Assembly: GCA_024691265.1 (NCBI GenBank)
Contig: JAILNT010000332.1
Coordinates: forward strand, 1 to 8,704
DNA from: Treponema sp.
GTDB lineage: Bacteria > Spirochaetota > Spirochaetia > Treponematales > Treponemataceae
Reading direction: 5' to 3'
DNA length: 8,704 bases
In this document: one piece after another, positions 1 to 7,042 of the stretch
Layout: each line of letters starts with the position of its first letter
Numbering within the stretch: position 1 is the first letter of the stretch
Position numbers and translations under genes: made by a program
Notes under the pieces: model-generated
Told to the model about the DNA's origin: nothing
The model's input: only the letters and a program-made list of their open reading frames with translations
The model's database searches: none

Positions 1-35
1 TTCTGACTGTGGGGGTTCGAATCCTCCTTGGGGAA
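1..35 (+). tRNA. tRNA gene, 3' part only (isotype uncertain, possibly Gln)
   Basis: The T arm is complete: stem GGGGG at 11-15, loop TTCGAAT at 16-22, stem CCTCC at 23-27 with one G:T pair. It is followed by a 7-nt acceptor strand TTGGGGA (28-34) and discriminator A35. CCA is not encoded, since the next bases are CTA, so it would be added after transcription. The 5' half and the anticodon lie outside the window. The acceptor strand implies a U1-A72 first pair. The bases before the T arm can be read as anticodon stem TTCTG plus a 5-nt variable loop ACTGT without G46. Both traits fit bacterial tRNA-Gln, but ACTGT could also be the 3' strand of a long variable arm, so the isotype is a guess. Confidence 0.85.
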
Positions 36-37
36 CT

Positions 38-69
38 AAAAAGACCTTTCAAATGAAAGGTCTTTTTTT
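38..69 (+). terminator. Intrinsic terminator after the tRNA, probably bidirectional
   Basis: A perfect 8-bp stem, GACCTTTC (43-50) and GAAAGGTC (55-62), encloses the 4-nt loop AAAT. It is extended by five A:T pairs from A38-42 and followed by seven T residues (63-69). This ends the tRNA transcript on the + strand. Read on the - strand, the same hairpin is followed by five T residues and lies 14 nt beyond the stop codon of the HD-GYP gene, so it probably ends that transcript too. Confidence 0.9.
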
Positions 70-83
70 ATGCCTGTTGAAAA

Positions 84-1208
84 TTATATAATCGAAGTGT
101 CGTAATGAGCTTTGAAACGAGGTGCTAGCTCATTAAATAATGTAAGTAATTCAGGATTAAAAACCCCGCATTCATTCCCGTTTATCATTTCAATAGCTCT
201 TTCATGAGTAAAAGCTGCTTTATAACATCTTTCGCTTACTAAAGCATCGTAAACATCTGCTATAGAAACAATTTGTGAACAGAAAGGAATATTTCCTTCT
301 GAAAGATGTTCCGGATAGCCTTTACCGTCCCACCTTTCATGATGATACATACATACTTCACGGCAATATTTATAAAGTTCGGGGTCATCTTCTACTAAAA
401 AGCGGAAATTACTGTCTAAAATAATGCAGCCATTAACACAATGCTGGTGCATTTTAAGCTTTTCATCTTCTGTTAAAGGTCCTCTTTTATTCAAGATAAC
501 TTCAGGAACCATTATTTTTCCTATATCGTGAAGAGCGGCGGCTTTTACCATTTTACTCATTGTAGAAGAAGAATATTTTCCAGGGTGCACTTTATCATAA
601 GCTGAAAGGATAAGACGAGTGCCTGCCTTTATATTGAAAATATGAGAATAGGCTTCTTTGTTTCTGGCTTCGAGAACACCAGCAAAGGCGTCTATCATAT
701 TGTCATTTATATGCTGAAATTTTGAATAATAGTATTTAGCCCTTTCTTCACTCAAATTTTTACTCTGATAAAGGGCAACTACGTTATTAACACGCTGTCT
801 TACAACAAGAGGGTCAAAAGGCTTTGAGATGATATCATCAATACCAAGCTCATAGCCTCTTGTTGCACAGTCTTTCGCATCTGCTCCCGTTATGAATATA
901 ACAGGGATTCTATTTTTTACATTTTCACTTAAATCGTCGTCGCTGATACCTTCATTAAGCTTTTTCCAGTAATCACCATGAAGCCCGTAAGTTTCATTCA
1001 TCCACTCTAAAACTTCAAAGCCATTACCGTCAGGCATGTATATATCGAGGAGTACAATACAGATTTCACTATTGTTTTTTATAGCTTCGATAGTTTCTCT
1101 GCCAGTTGATACTTCTATTACATTGTATGAAGAAGAAAAAATCTCATGTAAGATAGCTCGATTTGATTCTACATCATCGGCTATCAAAATCGTTTTAGTC
1201 TTTCCCAC
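84..1208 (-). CDS. Response regulator with C-terminal HD-GYP domain, probable cyclic-di-GMP phosphodiesterase
   Basis: This is a 374-aa cytoplasmic protein when started at GTG 1208. The N-terminal receiver (about 4-145) has the acidic pair D11/D12, phospho-acceptor D55 in LLDIYMPDGNGF, T107 and K129 in SKPFDP, so it should be phosphorylated by a histidine kinase that is not in the window. The HD-GYP domain (about 165-365) has HDIGK at 227-231, GPLT, H256, the signature HHERWDGKGYP at 289-299 and D318, so the metal-binding and signature residues look complete. Proteins of this class hydrolyse cyclic-di-GMP. The first helix reads EARNKEAYSH in place of the usual ExRD..TGxH form. The receiver carries about 20 extra residues between alpha-3 and beta-4. 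The frame remains open to a TTG at 1247, but GTG 1208 has a good AAGGA site and leaves a normal receiver N-terminus. Stop TAA is at 84-86. Confidence 0.93.
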   Translation of the reverse strand: MGKTKTILIADDVESNRAILHEIFSSSYNVIEVSTGRETIEAIKNNSEICIVLLDIYMPDGNGFEVLEWMNETYGLHGDYWKKLNEGISDDDLSENVKNRIPVIFITGADAKDCATRGYELGIDDIISKPFDPLVVRQRVNNVVALYQSKNLSEERAKYYYSKFQHINDNMIDAFAGVLEARNKEAYSHIFNIKAGTRLILSAYDKVHPGKYSSSTMSKMVKAAALHDIGKIMVPEVILNKRGPLTEDEKLKMHQHCVNGCIILDSNFRFLVEDDPELYKYCREVCMYHHERWDGKGYPEHLSEGNIPFCSQIVSIADVYDALVSERCYKAAFTHERAIEMINGNECGVFNPELLTLFNELAPRFKAHYDTSII

Positions 1209-1215
1209 AATTTTA

Positions 1216-1220
1216 TCCTT
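1216..1220 (-). promoter_or_regulatory. Ribosome binding site deciding the HD-GYP gene start
   Basis: AAGGA on the - strand lies 7 nt before GTG 1206-1208. The upstream TTG at 1247 has only a weak AGG at longer spacing, so the GTG is preferred. Confidence 0.7.
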
Positions 1221-1301
1221 AAAAATTAAAGCCTTTAACTGCTTCAAATAAATATAACCTGTATATTAATTCAACAGTTTTAAGACTTTAATTTATCTAG
1301 A

Positions 1302-1330
1302 ATTATAACATGACTATATTAAGCTTTCCA
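1302..1330 (-). promoter_or_regulatory. Sigma-70-type promoter with extended -10, for the HD-GYP gene
   Basis: On the - strand, TGGAAA (1325-1330; 4 of 6 to the -35 consensus) is followed after 17 nt by a perfect TATAAT (1302-1307). A TG one base upstream of the -10 gives TGTTATAAT. Transcription would start near 1295, with a leader of about 87 nt to GTG 1208. The -35 half lies inside the last codons of mfd, so the regulator can be expressed apart from mfd. I see no hairpin terminator between the two genes, so read-through from mfd is also possible. Confidence 0.6.
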
Positions 1331-4300
1331 GTTTTTCCCTTATAAATGCACATTTCTCATCAAGCCCTATAGAACCTGTTTTTAGAATGATGATATTAGG
1401 ATTCTTTGGGTCAGCTCCAACCTTTCCATTTGCACTCTTCATCAATTTCATAAGCTTTTCTATAGGTACAGATTTTACATCATAGAATTCAACTCTTACT
1501 TCTCCCTTCTTTTCTCTAAGAGCTTTTATTGAAAGCTTTCTGCAAACAATTCTTATTTTTGAAAGAGAAAGCAAGCTGTATACTTCATCAGGTACAGGTC
1601 CAAATCTATCAAGAAGGTCTGCTTCAAGTGCTTCAAGTTCTGCACCATTTTGAACGGCAGCAATTTTTTTATAGACTTCCATTTTAATTTGAGGACTCTG
1701 TATGTAACTTTCAGGAATAAAGCCTGTATAATCAAGTTCAAGAAGCACTTCAAGGTCTTTTTTGTATTCTTCAGATTTAGAAAGTCTTGCCACAGCTTCG
1801 TTCAAAAGACGGAGGTACATATCAAAACCAACAGAATATACTTCTCCGCTCTGGTCTTTACCAAGCAGATTTCCAGCTCCTCTTATTTCCATATCTTTCA
1901 TTGCAATTTTGAAGCCTGAACCAAGCTCTGTAAAGTCACTTATTACCTGGAGTCTTTTCATTGCAACTTCTGTTAAACTCTTATTTTCAGGATATAAAAG
2001 GTATGCATAAGCTTTTCTATCGCTTCGTCCTACCCTGCCCCGCAGCTGGTAAAGCTGACTTACACCGTACATATCAGCTCTGTCAATTATTATTGTATTT
2101 ACATTTGGTATATCAATTCCATTTTCGATAATTGTTGTTGCAACAAGTACATGGAAACCACCCATCTTAAAGCGGCGGAAGATATCATCAAGCTGTTCTG
2201 ATGTCATTTGTCCATGAGCTGTATCGATAATCATTTCAGGGAGCAAGCGTTCGAGCTTTATGCGAGTTTCTTCTAACGTTTCAACTCTGTTATGAAGATA
2301 GAATACCTGACCGCCTCTTTTTACTTCCCGCCTTATAGCTTCTGCAACCCTGTCATCGCTATAGGCATCTATAACGGTTTCGATAGGCTGACGATTTTGA
2401 GGTGGTGTTGTAAGAAGCGACATATCACGAATCTTCAAAAGACTCATATGCAAGGTTCTAGGAATTGGAGTTGCACTCATTGCAAGAGAATCTATATTAT
2501 TTTTCATCTCTTTAAGCTTTTCCTTGTCCTTTACGCCAAAACGCTGCTCTTCATCAATTATCATAAGACCTAAATCTTTGAAATGAACGTCTTTTTGAAT
2601 AATTCTGTGTGTACCTACAAGAATATCTATTTCACCGGCTGCAAGCTTTTCCAAAATCTTTTTTTGTTCCGAGTTTGAAACAAAACGGCTCATCTGAGCA
2701 ATTTTTACAGGGAAATCTGCAAAACGCTCTATACAGGTTTCATAATGCTGTTCTGCAAGAATTGTTGTAGGAGCTAAGAAAGCTACCTGCTTTCCGCCCA
2801 TAACCGCTTTGAAGGCTGCACGCATGGCAATTTCAGTTTTTCCATAGCCTACATCACCACAGACAAGTCTGTCCATTGGAACAGCTTTTTCCATATCAGC
2901 TTTTATTTCTGCTGTAACAGAAGCCTGGTCAGGAGTATCTTCGTAAGGAAAGGAAGCTTCAAAGGCTGTTTGCCATTCATTTTCTTTAGGAAATGCAAAA
3001 CCGACACTTGCCTTTCTTCTTGAATAAAGGTCTATAAGGTGCTGAGCTAAATCTTCAACACTTTTCTGAACTTTATTTTTACGATTTTCCCAGCTTTTAC
3101 TGCCTAACCTGTCTAATCGAGGTTTATTTCCTTCGTTACCTATATAACGCTGTACAAGATTTACCTGCTCGATAGGGACAAAAACAACATCATCATTTGC
3201 ATATATAAGCTTTATGTAATCCCTTTCATTTCCCATGGAATTGACTCTTTCTATCCCCTTAAAAAGTCCTATTCCATAATTTACATGAACTACATAATCT
3301 CCAGGATTTAATTCAACAAAGGTATCTATAGCTTCGCTCTTTACACCTTTATGAATTGATTTTGGAGCATGTTTTCGTCTGCTAAATATTTCATTTTCCT
3401 GAATTACAAGAAGTTTTATATCTGGAATACAAAAGCCTTCTGTTATGGCTTTATCTTCAATTCTTAATTTATCGCAAAGATAGTCTTTCAGTAATTCAGA
3501 TATACGTAAAGCCTGTGAAGGATTATCTGCATATATAACGATGTTCCAGTCATCTTTTATAAGGTCTGCTAATTGTTCTTTTAAATAATTAATATTATTA
3601 AAAAAGCTTCTTGCCGCTTCTGCTTCTATTTTTATAACAGCATTTGAACTTTCAGAAAGTTCATTATTTTCTGTTTCATTTATTTCCGTATGTAAAGACT
3701 TATAAATGATATTTCTTTTATGAGAAGAAAAGAGATTTTCAAATTTCAAAAGCATTTTTGAAGGCGGCATTACAGGCATTGTTTGTCTGCTTTTTCTGTA
3801 AAGTCCGTTATATTCTTTTTCAAGTCCTTCTTCTGCATTTATTAATCTATCATAATCTGTATATATTACGGTTGTATCTTCTTTTAGATAATCAAATATT
3901 GAATACTTACAATCCCATAAAAGAGGATAGAATAATTCTTCTCCCGAAGCCTCTTTATTTTCGTGGAGTGAAAGTATCATATTATCTGCATAAGCTCTTG
4001 CTAAATCTGTAAAGGCAATTGATACTCCGTTTTCGTCTACATTGGTAGCATCATTTGCATTAAGTTTTTCTTCTAACTTATCTATGAGTTCTTCATTCCA
4101 TACAAGTTCTTTCATGGGATATATAAGAATCTTATCGCTTGAAGAAGTTTTTACGGTAGACTGTGAAAGGACATCAAAAGATTTTATTTGCTCTACGCTA
4201 TCAAAATCAAATTGTATTCTTGTTGCAAAACTTTCACCAGGAAGGAATATATCTAAAACTTCACCACGAAGAGCATATTCTCCGCAAACTGAAACTCTTG

Positions 4301-4898
4301 GTACTCTTGTATAGCCTAAAGTTGTTAATTTTTTTGCAAGACTTGCAGAATCAAAAGACTGTCCTTTTGTTATCCAGAAAGAAAGTTTTGCTAAATATTC
4401 AGGAGCTGGCAAAGGAGATTGAAGTACTCTTTGACTTATTATAAAAATACGGGGAACAGAAGATATTGAAACATTATTATTTGGACGAAGTAAGCGGGAT
4501 AATACACCAGCTCTTTCTCCAAAAATCTTTGCTCCTTTTGCAACAGGTCTATAAGGTACACTTCCCCACCAGGGTAAAACCCAGATTTCACATTCATTTT
4601 CATCAAAAATAGTTGTTAAATCTGTATAAAGTTCAGCTGCATTTTTTTCATTTTGAACTATAATTACAATATCAGATAGAGAAGCTGATGCAGAGCCTTT
4701 ATATTGAAGCTCGTGTATTATCTTATATTTTCTTGCCTGTACATAGGAAGCCGTAAAAAAACTAGAAAGACTTCCCTGTAAACCTTCTATAACAGCAGGA
4801 AAATCTGCTTCATCATTTGCCAGCTTATTAACATAGTCTTGAAAGCCAGAGTAATCATGCAGACGGGTAGAAATAAAATTTGTTAATAATGTATTCAT
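1314..4898 (-). CDS. mfd: Transcription-repair coupling factor Mfd
   Basis: This 1194-aa protein has the normal length for the family. Mfd is a DNA translocase that removes RNA polymerase stalled at lesions and recruits UvrA for nucleotide excision repair. The UvrB-like N-terminal part is visible at about 20-260, including the GEYALRGEVLDIF stretch near 206. The RNA-polymerase-interaction domain is about 525-600 (PGDYVVHVNYGIGLFKGIERV region). The helicase core has Walker A GDVGYGKTEI (681-690), DEEQ (782-785), SAT (808-810) and motif VI QLRGRVGRS (951-959). The translocation motif with EIRGAGNLLG follows near 1004-1013, and the C-terminal TRCF domain is about 1050-1160. No frameshift is seen. 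The frame is open for 68 more codons to 5102, but that extension lies over the divergent gene and encodes no Mfd sequence. The ATG at 4896-4898 is therefore chosen; its ribosome binding site is weak (GGA). Stop TAG is at 1314-1316. Confidence 0.98.
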   Translation of the reverse strand: MNTLLTNFISTRLHDYSGFQDYVNKLANDEADFPAVIEGLQGSLSSFFTASYVQARKYKIIHELQYKGSASASLSDIVIIVQNEKNAAELYTDLTTIFDENECEIWVLPWWGSVPYRPVAKGAKIFGERAGVLSRLLRPNNNVSISSVPRIFIISQRVLQSPLPAPEYLAKLSFWITKGQSFDSASLAKKLTTLGYTRVPRVSVCGEYALRGEVLDIFLPGESFATRIQFDFDSVEQIKSFDVLSQSTVKTSSSDKILIYPMKELVWNEELIDKLEEKLNANDATNVDENGVSIAFTDLARAYADNMILSLHENKEASGEELFYPLLWDCKYSIFDYLKEDTTVIYTDYDRLINAEEGLEKEYNGLYRKSRQTMPVMPPSKMLLKFENLFSSHKRNIIYKSLHTEINETENNELSESSNAVIKIEAEAARSFFNNINYLKEQLADLIKDDWNIVIYADNPSQALRISELLKDYLCDKLRIEDKAITEGFCIPDIKLLVIQENEIFSRRKHAPKSIHKGVKSEAIDTFVELNPGDYVVHVNYGIGLFKGIERVNSMGNERDYIKLIYANDDVVFVPIEQVNLVQRYIGNEGNKPRLDRLGSKSWENRKNKVQKSVEDLAQHLIDLYSRRKASVGFAFPKENEWQTAFEASFPYEDTPDQASVTAEIKADMEKAVPMDRLVCGDVGYGKTEIAMRAAFKAVMGGKQVAFLAPTTILAEQHYETCIERFADFPVKIAQMSRFVSNSEQKKILEKLAAGEIDILVGTHRIIQKDVHFKDLGLMIIDEEQRFGVKDKEKLKEMKNNIDSLAMSATPIPRTLHMSLLKIRDMSLLTTPPQNRQPIETVIDAYSDDRVAEAIRREVKRGGQVFYLHNRVETLEETRIKLERLLPEMIIDTAHGQMTSEQLDDIFRRFKMGGFHVLVATTIIENGIDIPNVNTIIIDRADMYGVSQLYQLRGRVGRSDRKAYAYLLYPENKSLTEVAMKRLQVISDFTELGSGFKIAMKDMEIRGAGNLLGKDQSGEVYSVGFDMYLRLLNEAVARLSKSEEYKKDLEVLLELDYTGFIPESYIQSPQIKMEVYKKIAAVQNGAELEALEADLLDRFGPVPDEVYSLLSLSKIRIVCRKLSIKALREKKGEVRVEFYDVKSVPIEKLMKLMKSANGKVGADPKNPNIIILKTGSIGLDEKCAFIREKLESLI

Positions 4899-4941
4899 GA
4901 AAAATATCCGATAGTTATAGAGAATAATAGGAGAAATCGTA

Positions 4942-6015
4942 GTGAAACGTACTCTAGCTGGTATTATAGTAATTTTTGCACTGTTTGCCCAGAGTGGAGT
5001 TTTCGCACAGACAAGAGCCGGTGAGCTTATTGCGAATACTTCAACGATAAATGCAACAACAATAACAAGGTCAGAAGCAAAGGCTTTATCAGAAGCTAAC
5101 ACGGACTCACTTTCAACAACAGTTGCACCAAAGGCAGATATTTCTATAGCTTTCTTTGACAGAACACTTTATTATCCGGGAGATTCAAAAAATAATCCTG
5201 TTTATGTTCGTGTTAATATTGCAAATCATGGAAGCGACACTTTAAGATTTAAAGTTGCTGATGATAAAAAATTCAGCATTGATTTTGCAGGTCTTACATT
5301 AAAGAACAGTCAACTTTCTCAAACTGATAATCTCACAAGAAAGAGAACTACAAATCAGACTGTATATTTTAGAGAAATCTCTCTTGAGCCTGGTGAAGAA
5401 TACGCTTTCGTTGAAAACGTAAAAGAATATCTTACAATTGATGAACCTTCTATTTATTATATTGAGATGAGATTTTATCCAAATCTTATTCAAAACAGAA
5501 ATGTTAGTTTTTCTTCTAACAGATTAACTCTTGATGTTCGTCCATTGCCATCTGCTGCAAGTTCTAATTCACTTCCTATAGAAAATGGAACTGCTGCTAT
5601 TTTGCAGCCTGAAGAGATTTCTCCAGATAAGGTTGTTGAACAGACAATCATTGCCCGTCAGCGTTCTCTCTGGGATCAGTATTTCTTGTACATGGATTTG
5701 GAACAGATGCTTCAAAGAGATTCTGCTCAGAACAGAAGATACAGAGCAACTTCGGCTGATGAAAGAGCTAGAATGCTTGATGTATATAAAACAGACTTAA
5801 TGCAGTCAAGAATTGATAGAGACATTGTTGCTATTCCTCAGAGATTCGAAATTGAAAAGACAACATATTCTCAGACAGATGGTTCTGTTACAGTTCTTGA
5901 ATGGTTCCAGTATCCAAATTATGTTGAAAAGAAGAGATATACTTATCATGTACACCAGAGAGATGGTATCTGGATGATAAACGACTACTCTGTAGACAAT
6001 TTGGGAACTGAGTAA
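4942..6015 (+). CDS. Secreted protein of unknown function, predicted beta-sandwich plus NTF2-like C-terminus
   Basis: This 357-aa protein starts at GTG 4942 with AGGAG at 4929-4933 (8-nt spacing). An N-terminal signal peptide is clear: MKR, a hydrophobic core at about 5-20, and a likely signal peptidase I site after VFA22. There is no lipobox cysteine and no second membrane helix, so the product is probably periplasmic or outer-membrane associated. A low-complexity Ser/Thr/Ala linker (about 30-64) precedes a beta-rich part (about 65-200) whose alternating strands and NHGSDTL and LEPGEEY turns resemble an Ig-like or BsuPI-like sandwich. After a second linker, a region of about 230-357 has helices and then strands ending in RYTYHVHQRDGIWMINDYSV, resembling an NTF2-like fold. 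Both folds are inferred from pattern only. It is first in a three-gene + strand cluster. A weak -10 (TATAGA, 4916-4921) is the only nearby promoter candidate. I do not recognise the family. Confidence 0.9.
   Translation: MKRTLAGIIVIFALFAQSGVFAQTRAGELIANTSTINATTITRSEAKALSEANTDSLSTTVAPKADISIAFFDRTLYYPGDSKNNPVYVRVNIANHGSDTLRFKVADDKKFSIDFAGLTLKNSQLSQTDNLTRKRTTNQTVYFREISLEPGEEYAFVENVKEYLTIDEPSIYYIEMRFYPNLIQNRNVSFSSNRLTLDVRPLPSAASSNSLPIENGTAAILQPEEISPDKVVEQTIIARQRSLWDQYFLYMDLEQMLQRDSAQNRRYRATSADERARMLDVYKTDLMQSRIDRDIVAIPQRFEIEKTTYSQTDGSVTVLEWFQYPNYVEKKRYTYHVHQRDGIWMINDYSVDNLGTE
4963..4991 (-). promoter_or_regulatory. Candidate mfd promoter inside the divergent gene's 5' coding end
   Basis: On the - strand, TGGGCA (4986-4991; 4 of 6 to the -35 consensus) and a perfect TATAAT (4963-4968) are separated by exactly 17 nt. 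Transcription would begin near 4956 and give mfd a leader of about 58 nt. The promoter falls within the signal-peptide codons of the + strand gene starting at 4942, so the two transcripts would overlap at their 5' ends. It is a consensus match in AT-rich DNA and therefore only moderately sure. Confidence 0.45.
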
Positions 6016-6031
6016 TATAAATATAAGTTCT

Positions 6032-6661
6032 ATGAAAGCTCTTATTGTAGCAGAAGATGAAGAACTTATTGAAAAAGCCGGAAACAGTCTTAAAGCTTCC
6101 GGCTATGATTTAATAATCTATAAATGGCTATTGAAGGCACTGGAAAATATTGAGGAGATTTCTCCTGACTTGATATTAATCAGTGCCGTAGATTATCCAA
6201 GACATTGGAAAGTTCTTACCGTTTACGCTTCTAGCATATTAAAAGATACCGATATATTTCTCTATATAAATCCAGCTGCTTTTTCTGAAGATGAAGAAAG
6301 AAAAGCAGAATTATTGAATATAAAGACTTGTTTTTCATCTTTTTTAGACTTCGACAAAGCATTTGCTAAAACAGATAACGATATAAAAATTGAAAATGCA
6401 GAAACTATAAAATCTGTTACCGATTGTTTATTGGAAAGTCCTGAAAGTAATATTCTTGTAACAGGTAAGCTTTGTTCCTCTATGAATGAAAACGGCTTAT
6501 CTGATATAATAAAAGTGAAAGTAGATTTTGAGGATATTATAACCTCTGAAGATATAGGAAAAACTGTGAGACATATTACAGTTTTCACAGCTGGAAAAAC
6601 ACAGACACTGGCAGCCGTTATAAAGTCTGTTGGTGATATTATTGAATTAGAATTGGTTTAA
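6032..6661 (+). CDS. Hypothetical protein: degenerate receiver-like N-terminus plus unassigned C-terminal domain
   Basis: This is a 209-aa soluble protein. Residues 1-115 read like a CheY-type receiver: MKALIVAEDEEL supplies beta-1 and an acidic pair (E8, D9), and PDLILI (45-50) is beta-3. The position expected to hold the phosphorylated Asp is S51, and neither the usual T/S-A switch nor the KP motif is evident. It is therefore probably a pseudo-receiver that cannot be phosphorylated in the usual way. Residues of about 138-209 form a beta-rich module (ILVTGKL, SMNENGLS, HITVFTAGKTQTLAAVIKSV) with slight resemblance to an atypical PilZ domain, though the RxxxR cyclic-di-GMP motif is absent. 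The gene starts 16 nt after the preceding stop, has no convincing ribosome binding site, and ends 4 nt before the next gene, suggesting operon membership and coupling. The family is not recognised. Confidence 0.85.
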   Translation: MKALIVAEDEELIEKAGNSLKASGYDLIIYKWLLKALENIEEISPDLILISAVDYPRHWKVLTVYASSILKDTDIFLYINPAAFSEDEERKAELLNIKTCFSSFLDFDKAFAKTDNDIKIENAETIKSVTDCLLESPESNILVTGKLCSSMNENGLSDIIKVKVDFEDIITSEDIGKTVRHITVFTAGKTQTLAAVIKSVGDIIELELV

Positions 6662-6665
6662 CAAA

Positions 6666-7040
6666 ATGTCAGATACTAAACTTGCTAAATTTTTCTGCGA
6701 AAGTTGTGGTGCAGAAGTAAAGGCTAATGCCAGAGTATGCCCTAAATGCGGTAGATTTTTTGCCTCGGTTAAGTGCCCTAAATGTGGTATGATTGGCGAC
6801 CAGAACATGTTCAAAAATGGTTGTCCCCGCTGTGGTTATGCCGTAAACGGTTCTCATTCATCTTCTAACAAAGTCGCTTCTAATGTGTATGAAATTAAGC
6901 ATAAAAAATCTCCTTTCGGTTCCATTCTCTCTTTTAACAGAGGAGGAACTTCAGGAGATGCTTTACCGGCATGGATATATATTGCATCTATTTTAGCTTT
7001 AATTGCAATTATTTCGTTATGCCTTGTTGAATTCCGCTAA
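6666..7040 (+). CDS. Double zinc-ribbon protein with one C-terminal membrane helix
   Basis: This 124-aa protein has two consecutive four-cysteine zinc ribbons: C11/C14 with C25/C28, and C37/C40 with C53/C56, each knuckle of the CxxCG type. A basic, Ser-rich linker (about 58-97, with IKHKK) leads to a single hydrophobic segment at about 101-121 that ends three residues from the C-terminus. This layout predicts a tail-anchored inner-membrane protein with its zinc domain in the cytoplasm. Zinc ribbons of this kind bind protein or nucleic acid, and the partner cannot be told from sequence. The gene follows the previous stop by 4 nt and lacks an obvious ribosome binding site, so it probably relies on coupled translation. 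Its stop is 2 nt from the stop of the convergent murI. The N-terminus matches generic zinc-ribbon domains only, so I give no symbol. Confidence 0.9.
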   Translation: MSDTKLAKFFCESCGAEVKANARVCPKCGRFFASVKCPKCGMIGDQNMFKNGCPRCGYAVNGSHSSSNKVASNVYEIKHKKSPFGSILSFNRGGTSGDALPAWIYIASILALIAIISLCLVEFR

Positions 7041-7042
7041 TT

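Noticed and set aside
1036..1251. A 71-codon open frame on the + strand opposite the receiver domain
   Set aside because: It is antisense to a clearly real gene, has no ribosome binding site and no recognisable protein features.
4899..5102. The 68-codon N-terminal extension of the mfd frame
   Set aside because: It lies antisense to the signal peptide and linker of the + strand gene, crosses the divergent intergenic region, and has no resemblance to Mfd. The Mfd-like sequence begins at ATG 4898.
6262..6588. A 108-codon open frame on the - strand
   Set aside because: It lies entirely antisense to the 209-aa gene, which has the better start, spacing and operon context. The hydrophobic, serine-rich translation is typical of an antisense shadow.
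7001..7010. Perfect 10-bp palindrome AATTGCAATT
   Set aside because: It lies in the codons of the zinc-ribbon protein's membrane helix, is AT-rich and has no loop or T-tract, so chance is the simplest explanation.
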